Origin: Methanolobus sp.
Lineage (GTDB): Archaea; Halobacteriota; Methanosarcinia; Methanosarcinales; Methanosarcinaceae
NCBI RefSeq assembly: GCF_030682845.1
Contig: NZ_JAUXNK010000063.1
Span: forward strand, 1 to 53,260
Length of the DNA: 53,260 bases
Direction: 5' to 3'
Part shown: one piece after another, positions 27,049 to 34,877 of the stretch
How the letters are laid out: every line of letters begins with the position of its first letter
Numbering within the stretch: position 1 is the first letter of the stretch
Translations under genes and position numbers: made by a program
The notes under the pieces: model-generated
What the model saw: the letters and a program-made list of their open reading frames with translations, nothing else
What the model was told of the DNA's origin: nothing
Databases searched by the model: none

Positions 27049-28845
27049 TCAATCCATCCTTGTACCTGTAAGAAGCTCATAGTATTCCCTGGTTGGCGCT
27101 CTCCAGTTCATGTCCTTTGCAAGCAGGCTTGCTTCCTGGCAGAGCAGATTGTACTTGACCTTATCTCCTATGTAAGTATCTATGAAATAATCCATCGCAA
27201 GCGCATAATCAGTTATCGATTCAATGTATGAAAGGTTAATGTTGTCAACAACGATAACCCCGCCCATTCCCATAACGAGTCTTTTGAGAGTGTTAAGTGC
27301 GTCACTGAAACCACATATCTTGCTAACGATACTGGGGGTTGCCTCTTTCCCGGCCTCGAGTCCTGTCAGCAGGAATGGTTCGTACTTTGAAGGAAAGACG
27401 CCGGCGATGCACCCGGACATGAACTCGTCAGTGGTCATATTCAGTCCGCCGTCATGGTCAGAGAGCCACTGGGGATAGAGCACTGCAGCAACATGCCTGC
27501 TTCCGCCGGGAATGCGGGAGCAATCAATTCCTCTGGATTCTATCATCTGCTGAAGCCTTATCTCTTCTCCGATAAGGACCTCTTCAGGCAGATATATAGG
27601 GAAATTCTCCGGGGTATTGGCCTTTGGCCCGTGGGCAGCTACAATGAAACAGATGACCCTGAAATTCTCATCAAGGTGGCCTGCATCTATCTCGGTCTTT
27701 ACCATCCTGTCAAGTATCACGAGGGAATCAAGCAGGTCAGGATAACCTTTGTTCTCGATCTCTATACGGGAGATGGAAAAAATGGGGACTATCCTGTCCG
27801 GGGGGATGACCTTGCTGTCGAAGACATTGTATATCTTCTCTGACAGGAATTCCTGTATCTTCTTTCGGTGAATGGTCTTTTTAGCCCATTCGACCTCAGC
27901 GCTGTTGAGATCTATGCCGTTGCGCACCACTATTGGATCGATGCCGTAAAACAGTTTTACTTCCTTACGTGTTGAGTCCCCGACAGCGGTAACTACATCC
28001 GCATGTGATGACAGTGATTCGAGTTTTGCGAAATTGACAGGCACCCCGCTATCCCAGGAACTGTCCTTTTCCCTTATTTTCAGGATAGAGCGATGGCCTG
28101 CGACCCTGCCCGGTATCGTGGCATGATAGGTTGCCACCGTATGCACGCTCGCACCCAGTTTCTCAAGCCGTGCGGTCGCATAGAATACCCCGAATTCATG
28201 GCAGTGAAGGGAAACCTGCACAGATGGCAGAAGAGAGGCTGCAAACTCTGACACTGCCCTGTCACTATATTCAGGCTCATCCTTTCTGCCGGCGTTTACA
28301 AGTAAGCGGACAAGTTCCGATATAGCATAGGACAGGTTAAGATAATGCGTATATTCCATTCCGTTGTTCATGCTTTCATAATGCAGCGAGTCCAGCCCGG
28401 TAAGGTCGTATGCCTCAGCTTTTATCATGCTTGAGAGGGACATCCTCTCCTCTTTGTATTCAGAACTGATAATATTGAAATCGTTTGTTTTGAACATTAT
28501 GTAAATGATATCGATATCGCCTGCTTTCCCGCAACCTGTGTGTGTTTCTATGCCTCTGGAATTAAGCTGTTCCAGTGCAGATAGCAGTTCTCCTTCCGGT
28601 TCATAGTCGCTGAACACTTTCATATCAGTGATACGGTTCAGCCCCTTGTTCCAGTCAGCTCCGCTGTGTCCGTAATAAGGTCCCGCGACTATGATACGGG
28701 GTAAGGTCCCTTCTCCCAGGACTCCATCGCTTATCATCTGTGCAAGGTTCCTCGCCTCTGCATCGATAACATTCCATATACCTCCCATCTTATTCGATTT
28801 TGGTCCTGCTTCTTCACCTGCTATGACTATGAACCTGCTTTCCAT
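27049..28845 (-). CDS. glycogen synthase (GT3-like)
   Basis: About 598 residues of GT-B fold resembling eukaryotic-type (GT3) glycogen synthase rather than bacterial GlgA. N-terminal GEEAGPKSNKMGGIWNVI resembles the KvGGIyTVI donor loop. HCHEFGVFYATARLEKLGASV and TYHATIPGRVAGH follow, and the C-terminal donor motif is FPSKYEPFLLTGLEAGKEATP. It elongates alpha-1,4-glucan from a nucleotide glucose. The ATG at 28845 is chosen because GGGAGCTGG lies about 7 bases before it and the family begins MESRFIVIAGEEAG; the longer frame (to 28947) runs into an ATPase relic. It is the first gene of the ten-gene operon. Confidence 0.9.
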   Translation of the reverse strand: MESRFIVIAGEEAGPKSNKMGGIWNVIDAEARNLAQMISDGVLGEGTLPRIIVAGPYYGHSGADWNKGLNRITDMKVFSDYEPEGELLSALEQLNSRGIETHTGCGKAGDIDIIYIMFKTNDFNIISSEYKEERMSLSSMIKAEAYDLTGLDSLHYESMNNGMEYTHYLNLSYAISELVRLLVNAGRKDEPEYSDRAVSEFAASLLPSVQVSLHCHEFGVFYATARLEKLGASVHTVATYHATIPGRVAGHRSILKIREKDSSWDSGVPVNFAKLESLSSHADVVTAVGDSTRKEVKLFYGIDPIVVRNGIDLNSAEVEWAKKTIHRKKIQEFLSEKIYNVFDSKVIPPDRIVPIFSISRIEIENKGYPDLLDSLVILDRMVKTEIDAGHLDENFRVICFIVAAHGPKANTPENFPIYLPEEVLIGEEIRLQQMIESRGIDCSRIPGGSRHVAAVLYPQWLSDHDGGLNMTTDEFMSGCIAGVFPSKYEPFLLTGLEAGKEATPSIVSKICGFSDALNTLKRLVMGMGGVIVVDNINLSYIESITDYALAMDYFIDTYIGDKVKYNLLCQEASLLAKDMNWRAPTREYYELLTGTRMD

Positions 28846-28940
28846 TATTTTTCCAGCTCCCATTTTTACATTTTCTTTATATTGACTATAATATATGAGA
28901 ATATCTGAACTGTTTGAAAGTAAACCATTTTTCAAAAGAT

Positions 28941-29093
28941 CTACCATCCAAGTAAACCACTGACTGGTGTTGAGCCGCGCCTGATGAGATACTTTCTTAG
29001 CTCATCGGCTGCAAACAGCAACAACGCAAACGGTATAGCCAGCAGTACATATTCCGGTGGGACAGGTGCAGTATTGAAATTTTCAGAGAAGCT
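28941..29093 (-). pseudogene. C-terminal relic of a P-type cation ATPase
   Basis: Directly after the TGA of marC, and in the same frame, 50 codons read SFSENFNTAPVPPEYVLL, then a hydrophobic helix, then ADELRKYLIRRG, before TAG. This is the typical last helix and tail of P2-type ATPases. The intact pump at 900-3548 has TAPILAADWLMI, a helix, then FEKYLYKKG at its end. No other part of an ATPase is found here, and there is no start codon or ribosome binding site. It is best read as a deletion remnant. Confidence 0.7.
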
Positions 29094-29735
29094 TCAGGGG
29101 AGGGTAATGAATGACACGTATGTATTCCACAATCCGGTCGCGATAAAGTTCACAGCCAGGGCTGCAAGCAGAAGGCCCATCAGTCTTGTGAATACCAGCA
29201 TCCCGGTATATCCCACGAATTTGTATATCCTTCTTGAGAACCTGAACAGCACAAGGCTGATGGCGAATGTAAGTAATATCGATACGATGACACTGATGCT
29301 CTGTATCACAGAAGCTGCACTGCTCATCAGCACGATAACTGTGGATATGGCTCCAGGTCCAGTAAGAAGAGGCAGAGCTATCGGGAATATCCATATGTCG
29401 CTGCGGTCAATGGAACTATCTATCTCGCTATCAGTTATGCTTTCGCGGGAAACTTTCCCAAGTATCATATCAAACGCGACTACAAAGAGAAGGACACCGC
29501 CCGCTATCCTGAGCGAATCTATGGTTATGCTGAAGAAATCCAGGATAAGGCCGCCTGTAAAAGCAAAAAAGAGGGCTATGATACAGGCAAGTATCACTGA
29601 TTTATTTGCAATTATGTTCTTCTCTTCAAATGTTATGTTGTTCGTGAGCGAGACAAAGGTCACGACCCCGCTCAAGGGACTGACTATAGCGAAAAGGGAA
29701 AGAAAAGAGCCAAGAAAGAATGCCATGTCCTGCAC
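29094..29735 (-). CDS. MarC-family integral membrane protein
   Basis: A 213-residue membrane protein with six helices in two groups. Family pieces include FLSLFAIVSPLSGVVTF near the N-terminus, RIAGGVLLFVVAFDMILG in the middle and PLLTGPGAISTVIVL after the charged loop. The C-terminus RLMGLLLAALAVNFIATGL is normal for MarC. Function is unproven; despite its name the family is not an established antibiotic exporter. The start is GTG with GGGAG 9 bases before it; an ATG three codons later lacks this spacing. A P-type ATPase tail fragment follows in frame. Confidence 0.88.
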   Translation of the reverse strand: MQDMAFFLGSFLSLFAIVSPLSGVVTFVSLTNNITFEEKNIIANKSVILACIIALFFAFTGGLILDFFSITIDSLRIAGGVLLFVVAFDMILGKVSRESITDSEIDSSIDRSDIWIFPIALPLLTGPGAISTVIVLMSSAASVIQSISVIVSILLTFAISLVLFRFSRRIYKFVGYTGMLVFTRLMGLLLAALAVNFIATGLWNTYVSFITLP

Positions 29736-30030
29736 TGTGATTACTCCCTACCGTTTTTAGAACCATTCTTACTATACATAACATTTGTGGTCTCAATTTA
29801 TGATAAATGGGCGTTAAAGGTAAAGAAAGCCTTACGACTTCATTTGTAGGGATGACTGGAGTCTTATTCAGAATTATATCTGCCTATTACAGTTAACTAC
29901 ATTTGTTCTTTATTTTACTTATCAACAAAATAAGTGCTGAAGTTTTAATAGCGCTATAATACATGGCTTTGTATGAATATAGTACGTCTGGTCAAATTCA
30001 GCATCCATGCATAATTCACTAAGGTTTAGG
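29736..30030. other. AT-rich intergenic region upstream of marC
   Basis: About 295 bases between the marC start (read leftwards) and the candidate RNA element. It contains AT-rich stretches suited to the marC promoter and a short palindrome TAGCGCTA near 29946. No coding frame is convincing. Confidence 0.35.
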
Positions 30031-30180
30031 TTATATAAAAATAGGACGTTGTATGTTATGCGGGTCGTGGGGAATGAGCCGCAATCTGGGAGGGGATTAT
30101 TTGAGAGATGTTGGGGAACATCTCGGATTCGTTAGGAGAGAGGCGCCTTAAAGCGTGGTGGTTTCCAGGCGCCTCATCTT
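30031..30180 (+). ncRNA. candidate structured small RNA
   Basis: TTATATAAAA at 30031-30040 looks like an archaeal TATA box. About 25 bases later begin three hairpin-forming segments in tandem. These are GCGG/CCGC (30060-30063 with 30079-30082), a perfect 8-base stem GAGATGTT-GGGG-AACATCTC (30105-30124), and a 9-base stem GAGGCGCCT/AGGCGCCTC (30140-30148 with 30167-30175). G-rich single strands (GGGAGGGG) join them. No reading frame spans the region. The strand is inferred from the TATA box. It may be a trans-acting sRNA; I cannot match it to a named family. Confidence 0.4.
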
Positions 30181-30192
30181 ACCTTGAATTGT

Positions 30193-30290
30193 ACTGTTTT
30201 AGTCTATAACGTAGATTCTAATATAAAAGTGAATCTGATTGTTTTTGGTATTTGCCTAAAACAGTCAGATTTTTGTGGATTTACTTTTAT
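30193..30290. repeat. nested inverted repeats 3' of the CDF gene
   Basis: Two interleaved inverted repeats occur here: ACTGTTTTAG (30193-30202) with CTAAAACAGT (30256-30265), and ATAAAAGT (30223-30230) with ACTTTTAT (30283-30290). Lying just past the stop of the leftward CDF gene at 30328, they could form alternative terminator-like structures. Confidence 0.45.
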
Positions 30291-30327
30291 TTTGCCGGTT
30301 CAGGCATTATTCTCTCAGAACAGCAGT

Positions 30328-31281
30328 TCATACCTGCAGACTGCATTTGCCGGAGGCGTTCTCAGGTTCAACATGAATGGTCGTGCCGGAAAGATATGTA
30401 ACATGCCGGGCCAGTGAGTTCCTGACTTCCCGGGTTATGTCGTGACCTTCTTTTACTGAAAGATTTGAATCCACAGCAATTGTTATTTCCGCATGCATCC
30501 TGTGGCCTATCCATCTGACCTTGACATCAGTTATATCCAGAACCATTTCGATGTGGCCAATAGCATGCAATATATCATCAACCACTTCCGGATCGACACT
30601 GTCCATCAGCCTGCCAAATACCAGCTTCCCCGAATCCCAGAACACTTTCAATATGGCGACGGTTATGAAAATAGCAGCTATCGGGTCTGCAAGCGGGTAA
30701 CCAAGCCAGACCCCGATGGCACCCAGCAGGACTGCAAGGCTTGTCAGGCCATCGCTTCGGGCATGATATCCGTCTGCCATAAGCGCGGCGCTACCAATCT
30801 CCTTTCCAATCTTTATCCTGTACTGTGCTATCATTTCATTGCCTGCAAAACCCACTATTCCTGCAAGGGCCACAACTTCCACATAAGCTATGGTTCCGGG
30901 ATCAAGCAGAAGCATAATGGCGTTATAGGCAGCAAACAATGCACTGAATAGTATCAGGGCTACTATGGCCAGTCCTGCCACATCCTCTGCACGCCCATAT
31001 CCGTATGTGAACCTTCGGTTTGGCTTCCTGTTGGCTATAGAAAAGGCTATCCACAGGGGTACTGTAGTCACAGCATCGCTAAAATTATGGAACGTATCTG
31101 CAAGCAAAGCCGCACTGCCCGATATATACACAATGACAACCTGGATAGCTGCAATCACAACCAAGCCCATAAAAGATATTTTGACGGCTCTTTTCCCCTT
31201 CTCCGTGCTCAGGATCAAAGGGTCGACAGTCCCATGCTTACCTGCGTGTGCAGCGTTTGGCCCACCATGAAAAATTTTCAT
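30328..31281 (-). CDS. CDF-family cation diffusion facilitator (metal exporter)
   Basis: About 317 residues: a short His-containing N-terminus (FHGGPNAAHAGKHG), six TM helices, and a cytoplasmic ferredoxin-like domain (about 220-310). The metal-site motifs are ADTFHNFSD in TM2 and ADGYHARSDG in TM5, the HxxxD pairs of Zn/Co/Fe/Mn exporters. The C-terminal domain has HAEITIAVD and TIHVEPE with metal-binding His. It would move Zn2+ or another divalent ion out in exchange for protons; the exact metal cannot be read. ATG 31281 follows GGAGGACAGGTG; a GTG two codons upstream is an alternative. Confidence 0.92.
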   Translation of the reverse strand: MKIFHGGPNAAHAGKHGTVDPLILSTEKGKRAVKISFMGLVVIAAIQVVIVYISGSAALLADTFHNFSDAVTTVPLWIAFSIANRKPNRRFTYGYGRAEDVAGLAIVALILFSALFAAYNAIMLLLDPGTIAYVEVVALAGIVGFAGNEMIAQYRIKIGKEIGSAALMADGYHARSDGLTSLAVLLGAIGVWLGYPLADPIAAIFITVAILKVFWDSGKLVFGRLMDSVDPEVVDDILHAIGHIEMVLDITDVKVRWIGHRMHAEITIAVDSNLSVKEGHDITREVRNSLARHVTYLSGTTIHVEPENASGKCSLQV

Positions 31282-31342
31282 GAGCACCTGTCCTCCACTC
31301 CCTGCTTTAATATCCCTATTCCTCCCTTTTGTCCTTATGAGC

Positions 31343-31356
31343 GATATGTATATATC
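31343..31356 (-). promoter_or_regulatory. TATA-like box for the CDF gene
   Basis: On the minus strand GAGATATATACATA lies about 60-70 bases upstream of the CDF start. It resembles an archaeal TATA element and would give a short leader of about 40 bases. Confidence 0.4.
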
Positions 31357-31386
31357 TCATTTCCGATTTTGCATTATTGCGACCTA

Positions 31387-31584
31387 TCAGGCAAGCCTGC
31401 ATTCTCTTTTATTATTGCAACTGCCTCTAGCGTGCATAAACAGGGCGAAGTCAAACCAACTTGTGCAATTATTCGACTTATGCATATTATTTGGTAAATA
31501 TCTATATATATAAGTTATTCCTATTACCGCCTCAACCGGAGTAAAGTAATACTCGGGTATTAGTGGCATGGGGTCTATTTCCAT
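31387..31584 (-). CDS. possible 65-residue small protein
   Basis: An ATG frame of 65 codons beginning MEIDPMPLIPEYYF. The ATG is preceded by a strong GGAGGT about 7 bases upstream, and the sequence GGAGGTAGT occurs twice in a row (separated by ATTTA), giving a doubled ribosome binding site. The first half reads like protein, but the second half (after about residue 33) looks random and overlaps the AT-rich region before the CDF promoter. I recognise no family. It is listed because of the unusually strong initiation signal. Confidence 0.25.
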   Translation of the reverse strand: MEIDPMPLIPEYYFTPVEAVIGITYIYRYLPNNMHKSNNCTSWFDFALFMHARGSCNNKRECRLA

Positions 31585-31628
31585 CAAAACTACCTCCTAA
31601 ATACTACCTCCACTTACCCATCCACTAA

Positions 31629-31660
31629 GGGAGGGCTCTGCCGCTGGCTGGAGCTCTCTC
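31629..31660. other. GC-rich hairpin between CDF and the MinD-like gene
   Basis: GAGGGCTC (31631-31638) pairs with GAGCTCTC (31651-31658), with one G-U pair on the plus strand and a 12-base loop. It stands out in AT-rich surroundings. On the minus strand it lies about 150 bases past the MinD-like gene and about 50-75 bases before the small ORF, so it could be a leader structure or a terminator. The rest of 31288-31808 holds AT-rich sequence with TATA-like TTTAAAATATAG near 31758. Confidence 0.35.
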
Positions 31661-31808
31661 CTCCACACAACTTTTTGAATCATTTCTGATGTATGAGAAT
31701 GAAGCCATAGCTCTGCAGGTCAAAACAATGAACAAACAAAAATAGTACCCTCCTATATTTTAAAGTAAGTATAAGCAGGGATAATAGATTACTGGAAAAA
31801 GGATAGGG

Positions 31809-32678
31809 TTACTGCGAAACAAGTTCTCTATGTACTCTGTACCATATATCCTGAACAGTCCCTGTAAAAATGTCGTCTTTATACTCAATAACTGTTCTGC
31901 CTTCAAGCATTGCTTTAGTGGGGTTTTCGCTCAGAGGGAGTTTGCCTATGACCTTCACACCATTTTCCCTGCAATAGTCTTCTATATGTGTTGTTTTTTC
32001 TGCATTGATGTCACATCTATTGATGCAGACAATTGTCTTTATCCTGAAGTGGGCAGCGACCTTGATAACTCTTTCAAGATCATGTATCGCTGAAACACTG
32101 GGTTCTGTGACGATGAACACAAGGTCTGTGCCGGATATGGAAGCTATCACAGAGCAGCCTATTCCCGGAGGGCCATCTATAATGATAAGGTCGTTGCCAT
32201 GCACTGTAGCCATCTCCGCTGCATTTTTCCTCACCATTGAGACCAGCTTGCCTCCTGTCTCTTCCCCAATGCCTAAACGTGCATGAACGAAAGGACCGAA
32301 CCGGGTCATGGATCTGTACACCTCCCCGGCTTTATGCTCATTCATTACGATAGCCTCTTTCGGACAGACAAATGCACATACTCCACAGCCTTCGCAGGCA
32401 TGTGTATCGATCACAAATCTTTCAGTGATGGCACCAAATCTGCATCCTTTTTTGCATGATCCACAAGCAGAGCATTTACTTTGATCGATCGCAGCCACCT
32501 TCATGCCGTAGAAATCCAGCTTGCTGGTCATTACCGGGTCAAGTATCAGGTGAAGGTTCGCAGCATCCACATCACAATCTGCTATAAGGGCATTATCTGC
32601 AAGGGAGGCAAAAGCTGCTGTGAGAGTTGTTTTGCCTGTGCCGCCCTTACCACTGATAACAGTTATTTGCTTAACCAT
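31809..32678 (-). CDS. MinD-superfamily P-loop ATPase with inserted ferredoxin domain
   Basis: A 289-residue ATPase. A deviant Walker A motif SGKGGTGKTT is at the N-terminus. A ferredoxin module is inserted near residues 60-110 with two 4Fe-4S sets (CSACGSCKKGC and CEGCGVCAFVCP), and the Mrp/MinD core resumes with IIDGPPGIGCSVIA. Such ATPases load or move metal clusters. The ATG at 32678 starts one base after the stop of the paralogue upstream, with AGGTG before it, so the longer N-terminal frame is rejected. It is the last gene of a four-gene cluster with two NifX-like proteins, resembling ORP (orange protein) operons. Confidence 0.9.
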   Translation of the reverse strand: MVKQITVISGKGGTGKTTLTAAFASLADNALIADCDVDAANLHLILDPVMTSKLDFYGMKVAAIDQSKCSACGSCKKGCRFGAITERFVIDTHACEGCGVCAFVCPKEAIVMNEHKAGEVYRSMTRFGPFVHARLGIGEETGGKLVSMVRKNAAEMATVHGNDLIIIDGPPGIGCSVIASISGTDLVFIVTEPSVSAIHDLERVIKVAAHFRIKTIVCINRCDINAEKTTHIEDYCRENGVKVIGKLPLSENPTKAMLEGRTVIEYKDDIFTGTVQDIWYRVHRELVSQ

Positions 32679-32679
32679 C

Positions 32680-33525
32680 TCAACACCTGCCTGTAAGCAC
32701 TTGCAGTTCTCTGAATGTATCCAGGAATCTATTTTTCCACTGGGGCATTCGGAGCACGAAAGGAACACCTTCGGAGTATAGTTCAGCTATCTTCATATCG
32801 TAGGGTATCTTCATAAGCACAGGAATGTTGTTCTCGGAGCAATAATCCTCCACTCCTTCATAGCCGGTACCATGCCTGTTGATGATCACGCCATATGGTA
32901 TCTGCAGATCCTTTACCAGCTCTACAGCAAGTATCAGGTCATGCAATCCAAACGGAGTAGGTTCTGTGACAAGTATGCAGAAGTCTGCCCCGGTTATGGA
33001 TGCGATGACCGGGCAGGAAGTACCCGGAGGAGAATCTATGATCACTGTCCTGCTGTCATCGATGTGTTCTTTCAGGGAACGTATAATCGGCGAAGCCATC
33101 GGCTCACCGATATTCAATACTCCCTGGTACAGTTCTATTCTGTGGGTATGGGAAACTGATCTTTCAATGGAACCAATCACCTGGATCGTTTCGGAGATTG
33201 CACCTTCCGGGCATACAAGGGAACATGCGCCGCAGCCGTGGCATAGTTTGGGAAAGAGAATGACACCTGTTAATAATACTGCAAGGGCATTGAAGCGACA
33301 TGCTTCTGCACATTTACCGCATGAAGTGCACTTATCTTTAGAAATGACAGGTACCTGCGTTCCCACGTCTCTTAGTTTTTGGAGCGGGTGGTTCAGGAAC
33401 AGGTTACAGTTTGGTTCCTCTACATCGCAGTCAAGGAGCTGGGCATTTTCCAGGGACAATGCAAGATTGACAGACACCGTTGTCTTGCCGGTGCCGCCTT
33501 TACCGCTTGCTATTGCTATCCTCAT
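32680..33525 (-). CDS. MinD-superfamily P-loop ATPase with inserted ferredoxin domain (paralogue)
   Basis: A 281-residue paralogue of the following gene. It has Walker A SGKGGTGKTT near residue 7 and an inserted ferredoxin with CTSCGKCAEAC and CHGCGACSLVCP near residues 62-105. Then come a switch-type IIDSPPGTSCPVIA and a C-terminal NRHGTGYEGVEDYC segment. The two probably work as a heterodimer, as paired MinD-like ATPases do in ORP-type clusters; that is inference from context. It is 46 bases downstream of the His-tailed NifX-like gene and coupled to its own paralogue by a one-base gap. Confidence 0.9.
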   Translation of the reverse strand: MRIAIASGKGGTGKTTVSVNLALSLENAQLLDCDVEEPNCNLFLNHPLQKLRDVGTQVPVISKDKCTSCGKCAEACRFNALAVLLTGVILFPKLCHGCGACSLVCPEGAISETIQVIGSIERSVSHTHRIELYQGVLNIGEPMASPIIRSLKEHIDDSRTVIIDSPPGTSCPVIASITGADFCILVTEPTPFGLHDLILAVELVKDLQIPYGVIINRHGTGYEGVEDYCSENNIPVLMKIPYDMKIAELYSEGVPFVLRMPQWKNRFLDTFRELQVLTGRC

Positions 33526-33571
33526 GGAGCCTCAGCTACTTGCACGAATATGTATGAAGGGTCCGATTAGT

Positions 33572-33964
33572 TCAGTGATGATGATGGTGGTGGTCGTGAT
33601 GATCGTGGTTGTCGTGTGAACTGCAGGCATTGTCCTGATTTGCCTTTTCCAGCTTTCCTTCTTTCCACGCATTCAGAGCATCCTGGATCGTCCCCTGTGC
33701 TCCTACAAATACTTCTATTCCGTACTCATCAAACATTGCAACAGCTTTCCTGCCCAGTCCTCCGCAAAGCATTACATTCACAGCGTTCCGGGACATTAGT
33801 TCAGGAGGCAAACCTACTCCTCCGTTGTGTTCACTGGTGTTGGGTAGTATTGAAGTTTCCCCGGTCTGCGTGTCATAGATAATGTAGTTCAAAACTTTAC
33901 CAAAATGCTGTCCTACCTGGTCTTCCAGGCCGTTTTTACCCATAGATGGTATACTGATCTTCAT
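33572..33964 (-). CDS. NifX/NifB-like (dinitrogenase cofactor domain) protein with poly-His tail
   Basis: About 130 residues. Residues 1-105 form the ribonuclease H-like NifX/NafY domain (KISIPSMGKNGLEDQVGQHFG, then GGLGRKAVAMFDEYGIEVF). It is related to the ORP protein, which binds a Mo-Cu sulfide cluster. The last 20 or so residues are a natural His/Asp tail ending in six His (DNHDHHDHHHHHH), probably a metal-binding or metal-buffering extension. ATG 33964 is preferred, since the domain starts there. It sits between another NifX-like gene (10-base gap) and the MinD-like pair. Confidence 0.88.
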   Translation of the reverse strand: MKISIPSMGKNGLEDQVGQHFGKVLNYIIYDTQTGETSILPNTSEHNGGVGLPPELMSRNAVNVMLCGGLGRKAVAMFDEYGIEVFVGAQGTIQDALNAWKEGKLEKANQDNACSSHDNHDHHDHHHHHH

Positions 33965-33974
33965 ATTTTCACCT

Positions 33975-34298
33975 TTAACTATCATTATTTCCAAGGAATG
34001 CCTGCACAGCTTCCATAGCTTTCATTTCTGGGAGTTTCACTATCTTTATGCCTGCAGCTTCCATAACTGACATGGAGTTAGGGCCCGGATTCCCGCAAAT
34101 AAGAACATCGACTCCCTTGCCTGCAATATATTGTGCGGCCTGTACACCTGCACCCTGCGATGCAGCAGCATACGGATTATCAGCGAATTCAGTATGCAGG
34201 CTGTCCGTATCGACGAACATAAAATACATGCATCGTCCTAAATGCGGGTCAGTTCCTGCTTCAGGACCCTTGTCCTTTGTGGTGACACATATCTTCAT
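33975..34298 (-). CDS. NifX/NifB-like (dinitrogenase cofactor domain) protein
   Basis: About 107 residues covering a single NifX-type domain: KICVTTKDKGPEAGTDPHLGRC, then AAQYIAGKGVDVLICGNPGPNS and KIVKLPEMKAMEAVQAF. There is no tail, unlike its downstream neighbour. The GNPGPNS loop and conserved His of the cofactor site are present. The ATG at 34298 is used; a GTG three codons earlier is an alternative. It is the first gene of the cluster and is divergent from the DUF134 regulator, sharing the 34299-34496 region. Confidence 0.85.
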   Translation of the reverse strand: MKICVTTKDKGPEAGTDPHLGRCMYFMFVDTDSLHTEFADNPYAAASQGAGVQAAQYIAGKGVDVLICGNPGPNSMSVMEAAGIKIVKLPEMKAMEAVQAFLGNNDS

Positions 34299-34496
34299 TT
34301 TACTCACTTTTTCAGGTACGTGCTCTATATGTCAGCAATCATGTTTTCTGCTGAATATATTCTAATATGAGGGAATATACATAAAGTTAATCCACAATAC
34401 TTATGTATTTACTCATTTATGGGATATATTCAAAGCTATGAGGTCGCCAGGCTCATGAGAAAGTATATATGAATGATAGCCTTTGTGAAAAATGCT
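34299..34496. promoter_or_regulatory. divergent control region of the ORP-like cluster
   Basis: The AT-rich region between the first NifX-like gene (minus) and DUF134 (plus). It holds the perfect 10-base palindrome GAATATATTC (34353-34362) and a close relative GGATATATTC at 34422-34431. An inverted pair ATGAG/CTCAT lies at 34438-34442 and 34452-34456. One or more may be the operator for the DUF134 helix-turn-helix protein. Confidence 0.45.
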
Positions 34497-34811
34497 ATGA
34501 AGGAAAGAGGACGTCCGAAATGCCCAAGGCGTGTGGAGCACACTCCTGATGTGATCTATTTTAAACCCAGGGGAGTGCCTTTATGTGAGCTGGAAGTGGT
34601 CTTTCTCGCAGTTGAAGAGCTTGAAGCCCTGCGTCTGGTAGATATCGAAGGTCTCACGCAGGAAGATGCTGCATATCAGATGGGGATATCACGGAGGTCC
34701 TTCTGGGAAGACCTGCAAAGTGCCAGGAAAAAGGTAGCTATCGCCTTAACAACCGGGAAGGCTATAGAAATAGCAGGCGGAAATTACGTAAGCACTAAGG
34801 GACACACTTAA
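34497..34811 (+). CDS. DUF134 family HTH transcriptional regulator
   Basis: About 104 residues. The N-terminal [21 protein letters not shown] and the following [39 protein letters not shown] form the DUF134 sigma70-region-4-like helix-turn-helix. The family is often next to NifX-like and MinD-like genes, as here, where it is divergent from them. By context it probably controls the neighbouring cluster. The ATG at 34497 is preferred because the family motif begins there; an ATG eight codons earlier is possible. It is convergent with the HyuA-like gene (66-base gap). Confidence 0.88.
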   Translation: MKERGRPKCPRRVEHTPDVIYFKPRGVPLCELEVVFLAVEELEALRLVDIEGLTQEDAAYQMGISRRSFWEDLQSARKKVAIALTTGKAIEIAGGNYVSTKGHT

Positions 34812-34877
34812 CCGGCTATGTAATGATGATGACTTATCCGTCAGGATAGGTTAACACCCGGCTCAGTAATTACAATT

